The translations under genes and the position numbers were made by a program. A stretch of DNA of 64,000 bases from Bog-159 sp963818855. Its GTDB lineage: Bacteria > Acidobacteriota > Terriglobia > Bryobacterales > Bryobacteraceae. Of this stretch, positions 40,673 to 49,233 are shown in pieces. The notes under the pieces are model-generated. The model did no database searches and was not told the DNA's origin. It saw nothing but the letters and a program-made list of their open reading frames with translations. The stretch is from the NCBI GenBank assembly GCA_963818855.1, contig CAWFUH010000004.1:62001-126000 (forward strand), written 5' to 3'. The first letter of the stretch is position 1; the number at the start of each line of letters is the position of its first letter.

Positions 40673-41533
40673 TCAGACGCTCACGAGCGCCTGTAGGTTT
40701 CTCCCGCATATGCCGCTGGCCTCGAACTTATCGCCGTGCGGGCCGGTCCAGTGGGTCTCCAGACTGATCGCGCCTGCGTAGCCATCCTGCACCAGGGCAC
40801 CGATTTGGCCGGGCCAATCGATGCCGCCCTCGCCCAGCGCGCACCACTTGAGCTGGTTGCCCTCGACACGGCAGTCCTTGGCATGCACGTGCGCGACGCG
40901 GCCCGCGGGCAGTCGACGGTAGCCGTCCGGAAACGGCGTTTCACCGGATACGTAGGCATTGGCCGGATCCCAGACCAGCTTCAGATTCGGATGCGCGACG
41001 GCTTCCAGCAGGCGGGCGGCCTCGGCGCCGGTGGCGATATTGCAAGCGTGCTCGTTCTCGAGGCCGATAATGCGGCCGTGCGGTGCGGATTGTGCAGCCA
41101 GATGCTCCAGCGCGTGCGCAACGCGGTCAAAGCACTCCTCCGGCCGGACCGAGCGCCAGTATGAGAATACGCGAATGATGCGCGCGCCGGTGCGGTCCGC
41201 GATTTCGAGCGCGCGATCCGCCAGGCGCGGCTGGTCTTCAAACGTGTACGTAGCGGCGAACACGTCCTGTTGGAAGCGGGCGTCCACCGCGGGCGAATCC
41301 GGGAGAACGCATTTGAGCAGGGGCGAGGCGATGGATATGATTTCGAGTTTGTGGCCGGCCACGATTTCGCGGGCCCGGCCGAGTTCGGCATTGGTCAGGT
41401 CGATGATGTTCTTGCCGAACAGCATGCGTAGTTCGGCTGCGGTCATGCCGATCTCCGCCATGGCGCCAACGGCCACTTCGATATCCTGGGAGAATTCGTC
41501 GGTGATAGCGGCGGTAGGAAAGAGTTGAGCCAT
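40673..41533 (-). CDS. Sugar phosphate isomerase/epimerase (xylose isomerase-like TIM barrel)
   Basis: A 286-residue AP_endonuc_2-type TIM barrel. Strands carry ITDEFSQDIEVAVGAMAEIG, GMTAAELRMLFGKNIIDLTN, GARIIRVFSYWRS, GRIIGLENEHACNIATGAEA (metal Glu), PNLKLVWDPANAYVSGE (metal Asp), AHVHAKDCRVEGNQLKW (metal His) and GAISLETHWTGPHGDKF (metal Glu). The metal-binding Glu-Asp-His-Glu set is present, so it should be active on a keto sugar or inositol-type substrate in the cytoplasm. Its ATG follows the LptFG stop with no gap (TAA-ATG), so it is the last gene of a four-gene operon. Substrate unknown. Confidence 0.85.
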   Translation of the reverse strand: MAQLFPTAAITDEFSQDIEVAVGAMAEIGMTAAELRMLFGKNIIDLTNAELGRAREIVAGHKLEIISIASPLLKCVLPDSPAVDARFQQDVFAATYTFEDQPRLADRALEIADRTGARIIRVFSYWRSVRPEECFDRVAHALEHLAAQSAPHGRIIGLENEHACNIATGAEAARLLEAVAHPNLKLVWDPANAYVSGETPFPDGYRRLPAGRVAHVHAKDCRVEGNQLKWCALGEGGIDWPGQIGALVQDGYAGAISLETHWTGPHGDKFEASGICGRNLQALVSV

Positions 41534-43855
41534 TTAGCTACGCATACGCAACAACAGATAGAGTCCCGTGAGCGAGAATAGCGCGTCCGGCGACCAGGCG
41601 GCGATGGCCGGCGGCAATTGGTTCACGTCGCCGATCTTCTCGAACAGCAGCCCGATGCCCCAATACGTGATGGCGATCACGATGCTCACCCCCACGCCCG
41701 CCATGGCTCCGCGATTGCCCACCAGAAACGCGAACGGAATCGAGATCATCGCCATGATCAGCACAAACAGGGGCACGGAGAATTTCTGATAGAACTGGAC
41801 GCGCAGCTTGACGGTATTGAAGCCGCTCTGCTGCAGGTCGCGGATGTAGCTGTCGAGCTCCCGGAAATTCATTTGCGAATCCTGTTTGACCTCTTTCAGG
41901 AAGTAACTGGGGGGCTCGTTCAACTCCGCGAACGTTTGCACCTGAAAAGCCGTTAAGGGGACGCTCTGGTTGCCTTGAAAATCACGCCGCCAGCCATTTT
42001 CGAAGACCCACATTTTCAGGGACGCCTGCCAATGCGCACGCTCGGCGGAAATCTGGCGCACGATCTGATAGGTGTTCGGGTCGATTTCGTAGACGATCAC
42101 GCCGCCCATCACATTCTCGTCCCTGTCGAAGAATTTGTAGTAATAGATGCGCGGCCCTTTGCCGAAAATCCATTTGCGCTCGGGGCTGAGATATGTCTGG
42201 ACGGCGCGGCCCTTGATTTCATTTCGCAGGGCATCCTGCCGCCGGTTGGCTTCCGGCACGTAGTAATGATCGAAAGCGAACAGGCCACCGCTTAAGAAAC
42301 TGCTGGCCACCAGGATCGGAATCGCCAGGCGGTATAAGCTGACGCCGCAGGCTTTGAAGGCCGTGACTTCGTTATGCTTGGTCAACACCCCAAAGGTCAC
42401 CAGCACGCCGACCAGCACTGTAATCGGCAGCGTCTTATAGATCAATTGCGGCGTCAGAAAGAAGAGGTAGGTGAAGACTTTGGCCAGCGAAATCTGATTG
42501 CGGACGATATCGCCGAGTAACTCGAAGAAATTATAAATCTGACTCATGGATACGAAGCTGGCCAATAACACGATGAAGTAGAAGAGAAAGTTGGTGAGAA
42601 TGTAGGTATCGAGAATCTGCGGAAGCAAGGGTAGGCGAAAGCCGCGGGTGGCCGGACCCAGTTGAGGCACGAAGCGCGCGCGCAGGCGGTTCAGCGCGAT
42701 GCTGGCCGTATTTTTCAATCCGCCGACGAAATCGCGTCCGCCGGGTGTTTCCATGCGCGCCACGGCGATGATTCCGGCAACCAGAAATACCTCGTTTGGC
42801 AGCCACAGCGCAACTTCCACCCGCAGCGTGCCGGCACGCGCCAGGCTCACTAGTGTGATGAACGCCAGGTAATAACAGAAGAAAGCCAGGAAGACGGCGG
42901 TAACATATCCACCCGATTTGCCGCCTTTGCGCGAGGAGACGCCCAGCGGAATGCCGACCAGCGCCAGCACCAGGCAGGCGATGGGCAGCGCCAGGCGGCG
43001 ATGCAATTCGATGCGCGCTTCCACCCAATCCTTACCGTGGGCCGAGTAGTGGCTCAACTCGCGGGTGTTCATCTCACTGAATGGCTTCCGCGCCAGCGGT
43101 TCGGGAGGGGCGGCATACAAGGCCTGCGCCACGATCGGCGAAAAGCTGTCGTAGCCTTTCAGATCCTTGCCCATTTCGTGAGTGCCCGCGTTGCGCATGG
43201 AAAGCTGCAGGCGGTTATGGTCCGGATCGGGTACGGCGATGGCTTCCTGCGCCACGGTGATCAGAGGGCCCTGGGCCTTGTCGCCCATGCCGCTGGTGCG
43301 CTGCTCTGGGGGAGTCAGGTCCGCCAGAAAGACGTTGCGCCAAACCACTACCGGACCGGGCCGCACATCGCCGACGTAGAGGATGGTATTCGGGAAATCC
43401 TCGTCGAATACGCGCGGCTCGATATCGGCGCTCACCTGCGAAGCGGAGAGCTTGTCGATCAGGTCTTTGCTGATGCGCACCGACAGAGGTGTGAGCCGCA
43501 AGGTCATCAATCCGGCTACCAACATGGCCAGGAAGGCGAAGAGCATCACTGGGAGGACGACCTTGCGGCTGGAGCATCCGGCCGCGCGCATGGCCGTGAT
43601 CTCGCCATCGGTGGCCAAGCGCCCCAATCCCACCAGGATGCCCACCAGGGTACCGAAAGGAATGGTCAGCGGCAGCAGGGGCGGCAAAGATAACGCAAAC
43701 AGGTACAGCACCGTCCCGGGCCGTGGCGAATTGCGCACCAGCACTTCGAACAGCTTGCCGACGCCTTGCAGAAAGATGATCGCGGTGGCCAGGCCCATGC
43801 CCAGCAGAGAACTGGAGATGATCTCGCGGAAGATGTAACGGCCCAGGATGCGCAT
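41534..43855 (-). CDS. lptFG: Single-chain LptF-LptG permease of the LPS export system
   Basis: A 773-residue membrane protein containing two complete LptF/LptG-type permeases in tandem. The first half (MRILGRYIFREIISSSLLGM; LPLTIPFGTLVGILVGLGRL; a periplasmic beta-jellyroll around residues 130-280; then SSRKGGKSGGYVTAVFLAFF) is LptF-like. A linker near 370-400 leads to the second (QILDTYILTNFLFYFIVLLA; LPITVLVGVLVTFGVLTKHN; VGNRGAMAGVGVSIVIAITY), LptG-like. In most Gram-negatives these are separate proteins that pair with LptB to push LPS from the inner membrane to the Lpt bridge; here the pair is fixed in one chain. Four bases from the upstream gene's stop. Confidence 0.88.
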   Translation of the reverse strand: MRILGRYIFREIISSSLLGMGLATAIIFLQGVGKLFEVLVRNSPRPGTVLYLFALSLPPLLPLTIPFGTLVGILVGLGRLATDGEITAMRAAGCSSRKVVLPVMLFAFLAMLVAGLMTLRLTPLSVRISKDLIDKLSASQVSADIEPRVFDEDFPNTILYVGDVRPGPVVVWRNVFLADLTPPEQRTSGMGDKAQGPLITVAQEAIAVPDPDHNRLQLSMRNAGTHEMGKDLKGYDSFSPIVAQALYAAPPEPLARKPFSEMNTRELSHYSAHGKDWVEARIELHRRLALPIACLVLALVGIPLGVSSRKGGKSGGYVTAVFLAFFCYYLAFITLVSLARAGTLRVEVALWLPNEVFLVAGIIAVARMETPGGRDFVGGLKNTASIALNRLRARFVPQLGPATRGFRLPLLPQILDTYILTNFLFYFIVLLASFVSMSQIYNFFELLGDIVRNQISLAKVFTYLFFLTPQLIYKTLPITVLVGVLVTFGVLTKHNEVTAFKACGVSLYRLAIPILVASSFLSGGLFAFDHYYVPEANRRQDALRNEIKGRAVQTYLSPERKWIFGKGPRIYYYKFFDRDENVMGGVIVYEIDPNTYQIVRQISAERAHWQASLKMWVFENGWRRDFQGNQSVPLTAFQVQTFAELNEPPSYFLKEVKQDSQMNFRELDSYIRDLQQSGFNTVKLRVQFYQKFSVPLFVLIMAMISIPFAFLVGNRGAMAGVGVSIVIAITYWGIGLLFEKIGDVNQLPPAIAAWSPDALFSLTGLYLLLRMRS

Positions 43856-43859
43856 ATGG

Positions 43860-45617
43860 TTAGGGGTGTACCGCCTGGGCGCTGAGAGCGGGCGCCGGCA
43901 CGATGGGGAGCTTGGGCAGCTCTTCTTCCACTGGGTGAAGTTCCACGTCGTCGATCAGCACGGAAGGCGCGATGGTGCAGCTCGGCGCTACGTAGCTTGC
44001 GCCGCCGATCAAGGCGAACGGCGCTTGATTATTCAGAAAATCGAGCACAGTGCTATCGTCCCCTGCGGCCAGGATATCTTTAAGCGAGCGCGCGTTCAAG
44101 CCGCCGAAGCGCAAGCCGCGCACCAGTTCTTCCTTGCCATCCGGATAAACCCTATACAGCAGGACCGGTGCGCTCGCCGGGCGGCCGCCGGACTCCGTGG
44201 CATTGCTGAGCAGCCGCCGCATCTCGGCGAAGGAAGCCGACGACGGGAAATCCATCCGGCGTACCAGCATGCCGTACGGTTTGTTGCGCTGGCGGCAGAT
44301 TTCCATCAGCTTCTGCTTGAGCTGCGAAACGGGAACGGTTTGGGTGGCGCGGACGAACAGGTTGCTGATGGCCGCTCCATTCGCGCCGTAGCTGCCGGGC
44401 AAACGCGCTCGTCCATTAGAGCCGGCAAATCCCGGCATGGGCTGGCGCGTAAGCAGAAAGTTCTGCAGCACGCCCTTTTCGACCAATTGCATCGGCTGGG
44501 GGACGACGCCTTCGCGGTCGACCTCATAGCTGCCCAAAAGCGCACGGCCATGCCACTCTTTCTGGGTGGGATCGTCCACCACGTCGAGCCAGTCCGGCAG
44601 TACGCGCGCGCCCTGGCGACCTTCCAACTCGCTCGATTGGAAGAATCCGTCGTGTCCCGGTTCGCTGACAGGGCGGCGCGTCAGCGCCAGGTTAGCGCCC
44701 AGGATCTCGGCGAAGAGCTGCGCGGCGGCAGCGCCTTCAAACAGCACGGGGCCGGCATAGCTCTCGCCTTTGGGCGCGCCCGTCCGGGAGGTGAGGTCCA
44801 CGGCCATGGCGGTGATCGCGCGCCGCAGTTCCGGCTCGGCCGGCAGGTGGTCGAAATCGAGCGAGTGAAAGATGGCCGCGTCGTGCAGCACCATTCCATC
44901 GGGAGCCTGCGCTTCGGCCCGCGCTAACACGTAGATCAGATTATCCGGCACGCGCACTTCGGTGCCTTCGGAATTCAGGTAATAGTGGGTGGTCTGAATG
45001 GCGCTTAAGGCCACGCCCGAATCCCGCAGCGCGGGATAGCCGGCGAAGATGGCGGAGAGCGCCCGGATGCGGGCAATCCAGGCATCTTCATCCAGAACGG
45101 CGCGCCGGATTTCTGAGATCTTGGTGAGCGGTCCAGCTTTGGTAAAGTCGTCCAATGGCAGGTTGACGGCCACGTTTTTCAGCGCGGCCTGCTTACGGGA
45201 GATGGCCTGCACCGCGTTCTTGTACGCGCTGTCGGTGGCCAGCCACAGGAAGCGGCGGATCACCGGGTAAGAGTCTTCGATGGGGAACCGCTCGACATCG
45301 TAGAGCGCGGCGAAGTGGTGCCCGCTTCCCACATAGTCGGTGTTGTCGAACTTGTAGTCACCCACGCGCACCTTGACTTCCGGAATCCGGAAGCGATCGC
45401 GCGCGACGGAAACCAATCCGCCAAGGCTCGCGGAAACTTCGAATCCGTCGCCATCCTCGATGGTGTACTCGATAAAGTAGGGCGGAGCCAGGCTGAGCAC
45501 CTGCAAGCCGCGCGAGCGGTTCAACTCATCGCGCATGGCGCGCAGGATGACATCGTCAGTGGTCTGGGCGGAGGCGGCCGTGAGGGCCAGAACGAAGAGA
45601 GCCGCGAGCCGCCTCAC
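43860..45617 (-). CDS. Exported TldD/PmbA-family protein without the metal motif (TldE-like)
   Basis: A 585-residue protein starting at GTG 45617, overlapping the upstream stop by GTGA. Signal peptide RRLAALFVLALTAASAQ. The TldD/PmbA fold is visible (NLIYVLARAEAQAPDGMVLH; GPVLFEGAAAAQLFAEILGA; GSYEVDREGVVPQPMQLVEK; LFVRATQTVPVSQLKQKLME), but at the metalloprotease position it reads LFAEILGANL, with no HExxxH. It should be the non-catalytic partner of the neighbouring TldD-like protein, as TldE/PmbA partners TldD. The family degrades unfolded peptides or matures modified peptides; here the pair is exported. Confidence 0.85.
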   Translation of the reverse strand: MRRLAALFVLALTAASAQTTDDVILRAMRDELNRSRGLQVLSLAPPYFIEYTIEDGDGFEVSASLGGLVSVARDRFRIPEVKVRVGDYKFDNTDYVGSGHHFAALYDVERFPIEDSYPVIRRFLWLATDSAYKNAVQAISRKQAALKNVAVNLPLDDFTKAGPLTKISEIRRAVLDEDAWIARIRALSAIFAGYPALRDSGVALSAIQTTHYYLNSEGTEVRVPDNLIYVLARAEAQAPDGMVLHDAAIFHSLDFDHLPAEPELRRAITAMAVDLTSRTGAPKGESYAGPVLFEGAAAAQLFAEILGANLALTRRPVSEPGHDGFFQSSELEGRQGARVLPDWLDVVDDPTQKEWHGRALLGSYEVDREGVVPQPMQLVEKGVLQNFLLTRQPMPGFAGSNGRARLPGSYGANGAAISNLFVRATQTVPVSQLKQKLMEICRQRNKPYGMLVRRMDFPSSASFAEMRRLLSNATESGGRPASAPVLLYRVYPDGKEELVRGLRFGGLNARSLKDILAAGDDSTVLDFLNNQAPFALIGGASYVAPSCTIAPSVLIDDVELHPVEEELPKLPIVPAPALSAQAVHP

Positions 45618-47356
45618 TGGCCCTCCACCGGAAACGGCAGTAACGGCGGCCGGTCCTGCGATTTATTCTGCTTCTCGATTTCGATTTCCGAGACCAGCAA
45701 CGCCGGCGAGACGGCCGAAACCGGCACGCTCCCCGATTCGGCGCCACAATAGCCGTTGAACACCTGCGGCCGGTCGGAGGTCGCCAGGATTTTCGCAAAG
45801 CTGGCGAGCGGCGTACCTACGATATCGGCGCCGCGAATCAACTCGTCGGGACGCCCGTCCGGATAGACCCGATAAACAATGATGGGGATCACCTTGAACG
45901 CTTGCAGTCCCTGTCGCCCAGTGGTGGTGAAGCCGCCGGTGACATCGCGGAAATACAGGCCGTAGGGTTTGTTTTGGCGCTTGATTTCGGCGATGAGCAT
46001 TTCGCGCAGGCGCGCCTCCGGCACGGCGTGCGACGATTCCACCAACAAATTCGATTGGCGCGAGACGACTTCGAGGCCTGGTTGCCGGCGGCCGTGACCA
46101 TTGGAGTAGTCAAATCCCTGAATGGGCGAGCGGGACATCAGGAATCCCTTGAGCACGCCGTTTTCGACCACCGTAACGGGCCGCGCCGGGACGCCTTCGT
46201 CGTCGAATGTGTAAGAGCCATTCAGGTCGATGTTGCCGGACTTCTTGAGTGTGGGATCGAAGACTACTGACAAGAAATCCGGCAGGACTTTGCCGCCGAC
46301 GCTCTTGGTGAAGGTCTGGCCCTCTTCTTCGTCTTTCTGGCGATGTCCTTCCACGCGATGTCCGAAGATCTCGTGAAAAAACACGCCCGCGGCGCGGCCC
46401 GAAAAGATGGCGGGGCCGGCGAAGGGATCGGCTTCGGGAGCAATCAGTAGCGCTTCCAGATCCTTGGCTACGCGGTCGATGGCGCCGGCGATGACTTCGT
46501 CGCGCGGCAGGCCCGCGGGATCGGCGGCTTCGAACGTTTCAGCCGTGGCTACATCGGTGCCATCCATAGCCTTCGCCTGCGCAGTGATGATTACGCGCGC
46601 GAACCCTCGCCCGTGCTGCAACCGGCTGCCTTCGCTGTTCACCAGGTACCTGACTTCCTCCTGATAGGTTACGGCGACGTTGGTGGTGAGAATGCCGGGA
46701 TAATCTTTGAATCTCGCCGACAGCTTTCGTGCGCGTGCGGCCCATTGATCGGCCGCAAAGTGCCCGTGGGCGAGGGCCTCGACGTGCGTGACGGGCTCTT
46801 CCTTCGCGAAATCGCTCGAGGCATCCTGGTCGGCGACTTTGATTTCGGCATTCGCGCGGATCTTGATCAGCCGCTCGGCTGCCAGCCGGTAGGCGCGGTC
46901 GGTTTCGAGCCAGATACGCTGCTTGATGGAGGCGGGCTGGTCCTCGAAAGTGAGCGGCGCGCCGGAAGTGAACTGCGTCCGTTCACCGCGCACGTTATGA
47001 TAATTGTCCAGTTTCGGAGAGCCGACACGAACGCACACATCCAGTCGGCGGCTCTTGCCGTGATTATTGCTGCTGATGGCGCCCAGGGTAGCGGACAGGC
47101 CGTGAAAATCCTCCTCGGTGACCTCATAGGAAAGAAAATAGGGCGCTGGATCGGCCTTGGCTTTGAGCGTGGAGAAGTTGCGATCCAGTTCCTGGCCCAT
47201 GGTGTCGAGAAGTACAACAGATTGGGCCAGGGCAGCCGATGTAACACAGGTAAAGAGGAGCAATAGTAACGTTCCGCACGCAGGCGCAAGCGTCTGCGCC
47301 ACGTTTGCGGGAGGGAAGGGAGTAGTGGAAACGGCCGCCGGGGCTGGACTTACCAC
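45614..47356 (-). CDS. Exported TldD-family metalloprotease (HExxxH present)
   Basis: About 580 residues. The annotated GTG 47356 is uncertain; a hydrophobic leader (TLLLLLFTCVTSAALAQ) lies after ~28 residues, so an internal GTG near 47302 may be the real start. The TldD zinc motif is intact: RAAGVFFHEIFGHRVEGHRQ (His-Glu-x-x-x-His). Further signatures are GSYTFDDEGVPARPVTVVEN and NLLVESSHAVPEARLREMLI. It heads the operon and is translationally coupled to the TldE-like gene. The two proteins probably form a heterodimeric protease outside the cytoplasm, an unusual location for this family. LptFG and a sugar isomerase follow in the same run. Confidence 0.85.
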   Translation of the reverse strand: MVSPAPAAVSTTPFPPANVAQTLAPACGTLLLLLFTCVTSAALAQSVVLLDTMGQELDRNFSTLKAKADPAPYFLSYEVTEEDFHGLSATLGAISSNNHGKSRRLDVCVRVGSPKLDNYHNVRGERTQFTSGAPLTFEDQPASIKQRIWLETDRAYRLAAERLIKIRANAEIKVADQDASSDFAKEEPVTHVEALAHGHFAADQWAARARKLSARFKDYPGILTTNVAVTYQEEVRYLVNSEGSRLQHGRGFARVIITAQAKAMDGTDVATAETFEAADPAGLPRDEVIAGAIDRVAKDLEALLIAPEADPFAGPAIFSGRAAGVFFHEIFGHRVEGHRQKDEEEGQTFTKSVGGKVLPDFLSVVFDPTLKKSGNIDLNGSYTFDDEGVPARPVTVVENGVLKGFLMSRSPIQGFDYSNGHGRRQPGLEVVSRQSNLLVESSHAVPEARLREMLIAEIKRQNKPYGLYFRDVTGGFTTTGRQGLQAFKVIPIIVYRVYPDGRPDELIRGADIVGTPLASFAKILATSDRPQVFNGYCGAESGSVPVSAVSPALLVSEIEIEKQNKSQDRPPLLPFPVEGQ

Positions 47357-47575
47357 GAGAAATCAGGATAACACCCTGCCAGCTTCAGACGACAGATCGG
47401 CGACCTGAAGTTCGCCGGGCCCAGCGGGCACTCCAGCTAAGGGCTGTGCCATAATACCGATGGCCAGGGCAATTAACCGAAGTTAAACGGGCTATTACTG
47501 CCTCGTCTTGACGCCGGATAGTGGCCATGGTATATCTAGTCGCCAACGGCATTGTGTCCGCGACGAGGGAGGATT

Positions 47576-49150
47576 GTGTTCCGATTACTGGGAGCCGGTT
47601 TCTTATGCGCGCTTACCTGGCTGCCTACTCTCTGCGCGGCAAATCCGGCAGTCATAAATATTAAGACGCAACCGTCAACTCCCCTGGCGCCGGGTTTCAG
47701 CGGCTTCAACGTCCCTCAACCGCGGAACGGTATAGAGTATTACGATCCTAAGTTTCTTGCCGCCGTGGCGCCGCTTAAGGGGGGATGGATGCGGTATCCG
47801 GGCGGCACTTCCTCTCTGGCGTTCGACTGGACTACCGGTCACATGAACGTTGCCTGGATCAATGCCCTGATCACGGGCAATCCGGCGGCTGTGACAGGCC
47901 AGTCGGCTAGTATCTTGACGTTGTCCCAGCAGCTCACGCAGGCGAAAGGAGGCGTCCAGTTTTCCGATTTTGCCACGTTTGTGCATACGCTGGGGGCAGC
48001 GGCAATTCTCTGCTTCAATACCTTTACGGACAACAATCCAGGCAGCGCCACGCAAATGGCCCTAAGTGCGCAAAACGACGGCTTAAATGTGCTGGAATGG
48101 GAACTGGGCAATGAGGCATATCAATATCCGACTTTGTACCCCACGGCCGGATCTTATGCCGCGTCGGCTAACTCGTACTACAACGGCATCATAAACGTGT
48201 CGCCTACCGCGACGGCAGCCTTGTTTCCGGCGGGTTGGTACGCGGGAACTTCCAGTTGCGCGGTGCCGCCCTTGTCCCCAGTACCGTGCTTTCCGAGTTG
48301 GGACAACGGATTGCAGAATTATACCCCACAGTATTGGAATGCTATATCTAATCACATCTATCCGGTGACTACGGCACAGACCGCCCAGGCCACCATACAA
48401 GAGCTGAACGGAATCCTGGCATATGGCAGCTCCGATTACATCAATTCGTATTTGATCCCCTTAGCCGGAGCTAACACGCCGATATTCATTACGGAATTCA
48501 ATTGCTGCTCGGCATATAACAACAAGTTCCTGAGCTTTTTATACAACGGTATCTTCCTGGCCGAATACATCGCGCGGTTGTCTGTCATACCGAATGTAAA
48601 AGGTGTCGGTGTGAACTCCATATATACCGATAACAGCGACTATCATGGGATGATCCAATCGGTGAATGACTATGAAAGCTACCTGGTCGGTCAAGTAACT
48701 GCCAACCCGGACTATTCCACTGACACGGCCACGGACCCGAATACTCAGTTTCAGTTCTACACTTCGGCGCCGGGATTGGCTTTGGAAGTGGCTAACCAGG
48801 CCATTAACAAGGGTACCCATACTCTTCCGACTATCGTGACGGGCGGCCTGACGGTAAGCATCGCCGGATTTGACGGCAATCCTATACCTTCGATATATGC
48901 GCAAACGTACGCGACAACCGGTGCCGCACCATACATTCTGATTACCAATAAGTCCGCCCAGGCGCAAGCAGTTACGATTGCCATCAATGGGGTTCCGGTG
49001 AAGAACACGATGAAATTGACTTACGTGTCGAATTCCAGCCCGCTGGCGACGAATACCGCGCAAGCGCCTGCCAATGTGCAGATACAGGTTACTCTGTCCA
49101 ACAATCCGATACAATTGGGCCCGTATAGTGTCACTTCGGTAACTTGGTAG
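47576..49150 (+). CDS. Exported glycoside hydrolase-like protein (clan A, GH79/GH51-like)
   Basis: About 524 residues. I start at GTG 47576, where GAGGGAGG (47566-47572) is well placed; the frame opens at TTG 47552. Signal peptide LGAGFLCALTWLPTLCA. TIM-barrel motifs are recognisable: GGWMRYPGGTSSLAFDW, GLNVLEWELGNEAYQYP (catalytic acid/base Glu in the NE pair) and NTPIFITEFNCCS (candidate nucleophile Glu), followed by a C-terminal beta-sandwich. This is the plan of GH79/GH51/GH30-type glycosidases. It probably cleaves a plant or microbial polysaccharide outside the cell. The exact family and substrate are not certain. It converges with the next gene at a hairpin. Confidence 0.7.
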   Translation: MFRLLGAGFLCALTWLPTLCAANPAVINIKTQPSTPLAPGFSGFNVPQPRNGIEYYDPKFLAAVAPLKGGWMRYPGGTSSLAFDWTTGHMNVAWINALITGNPAAVTGQSASILTLSQQLTQAKGGVQFSDFATFVHTLGAAAILCFNTFTDNNPGSATQMALSAQNDGLNVLEWELGNEAYQYPTLYPTAGSYAASANSYYNGIINVSPTATAALFPAGWYAGTSSCAVPPLSPVPCFPSWDNGLQNYTPQYWNAISNHIYPVTTAQTAQATIQELNGILAYGSSDYINSYLIPLAGANTPIFITEFNCCSAYNNKFLSFLYNGIFLAEYIARLSVIPNVKGVGVNSIYTDNSDYHGMIQSVNDYESYLVGQVTANPDYSTDTATDPNTQFQFYTSAPGLALEVANQAINKGTHTLPTIVTGGLTVSIAGFDGNPIPSIYAQTYATTGAAPYILITNKSAQAQAVTIAINGVPVKNTMKLTYVSNSSPLATNTAQAPANVQIQVTLSNNPIQLGPYSVTSVTW

Positions 49151-49172
49151 GGAAGACAAAAAGTTCGATGCA

Positions 49173-49190
49173 GCGGCGCTGAAGCGCCGC
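49173..49190. terminator. Hairpin between convergent genes
   Basis: GCGGCGCT (49173-49180) and AGCGCCGC (49183-49190) form a perfect 8-bp stem with a two-base loop in the 83-base gap between the convergent glycosidase-like and hydrolase genes. It probably terminates both. Confidence 0.5.
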
Positions 49191-49233
49191 GCCGGCTAAA
49201 GCCCGCCCCCCAATAGTACGAAGACTAATACGA

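Noticed and set aside
43848..44927. Plus-strand open frame of 359 codons
   Set aside because: Antisense to the TldE-like gene.
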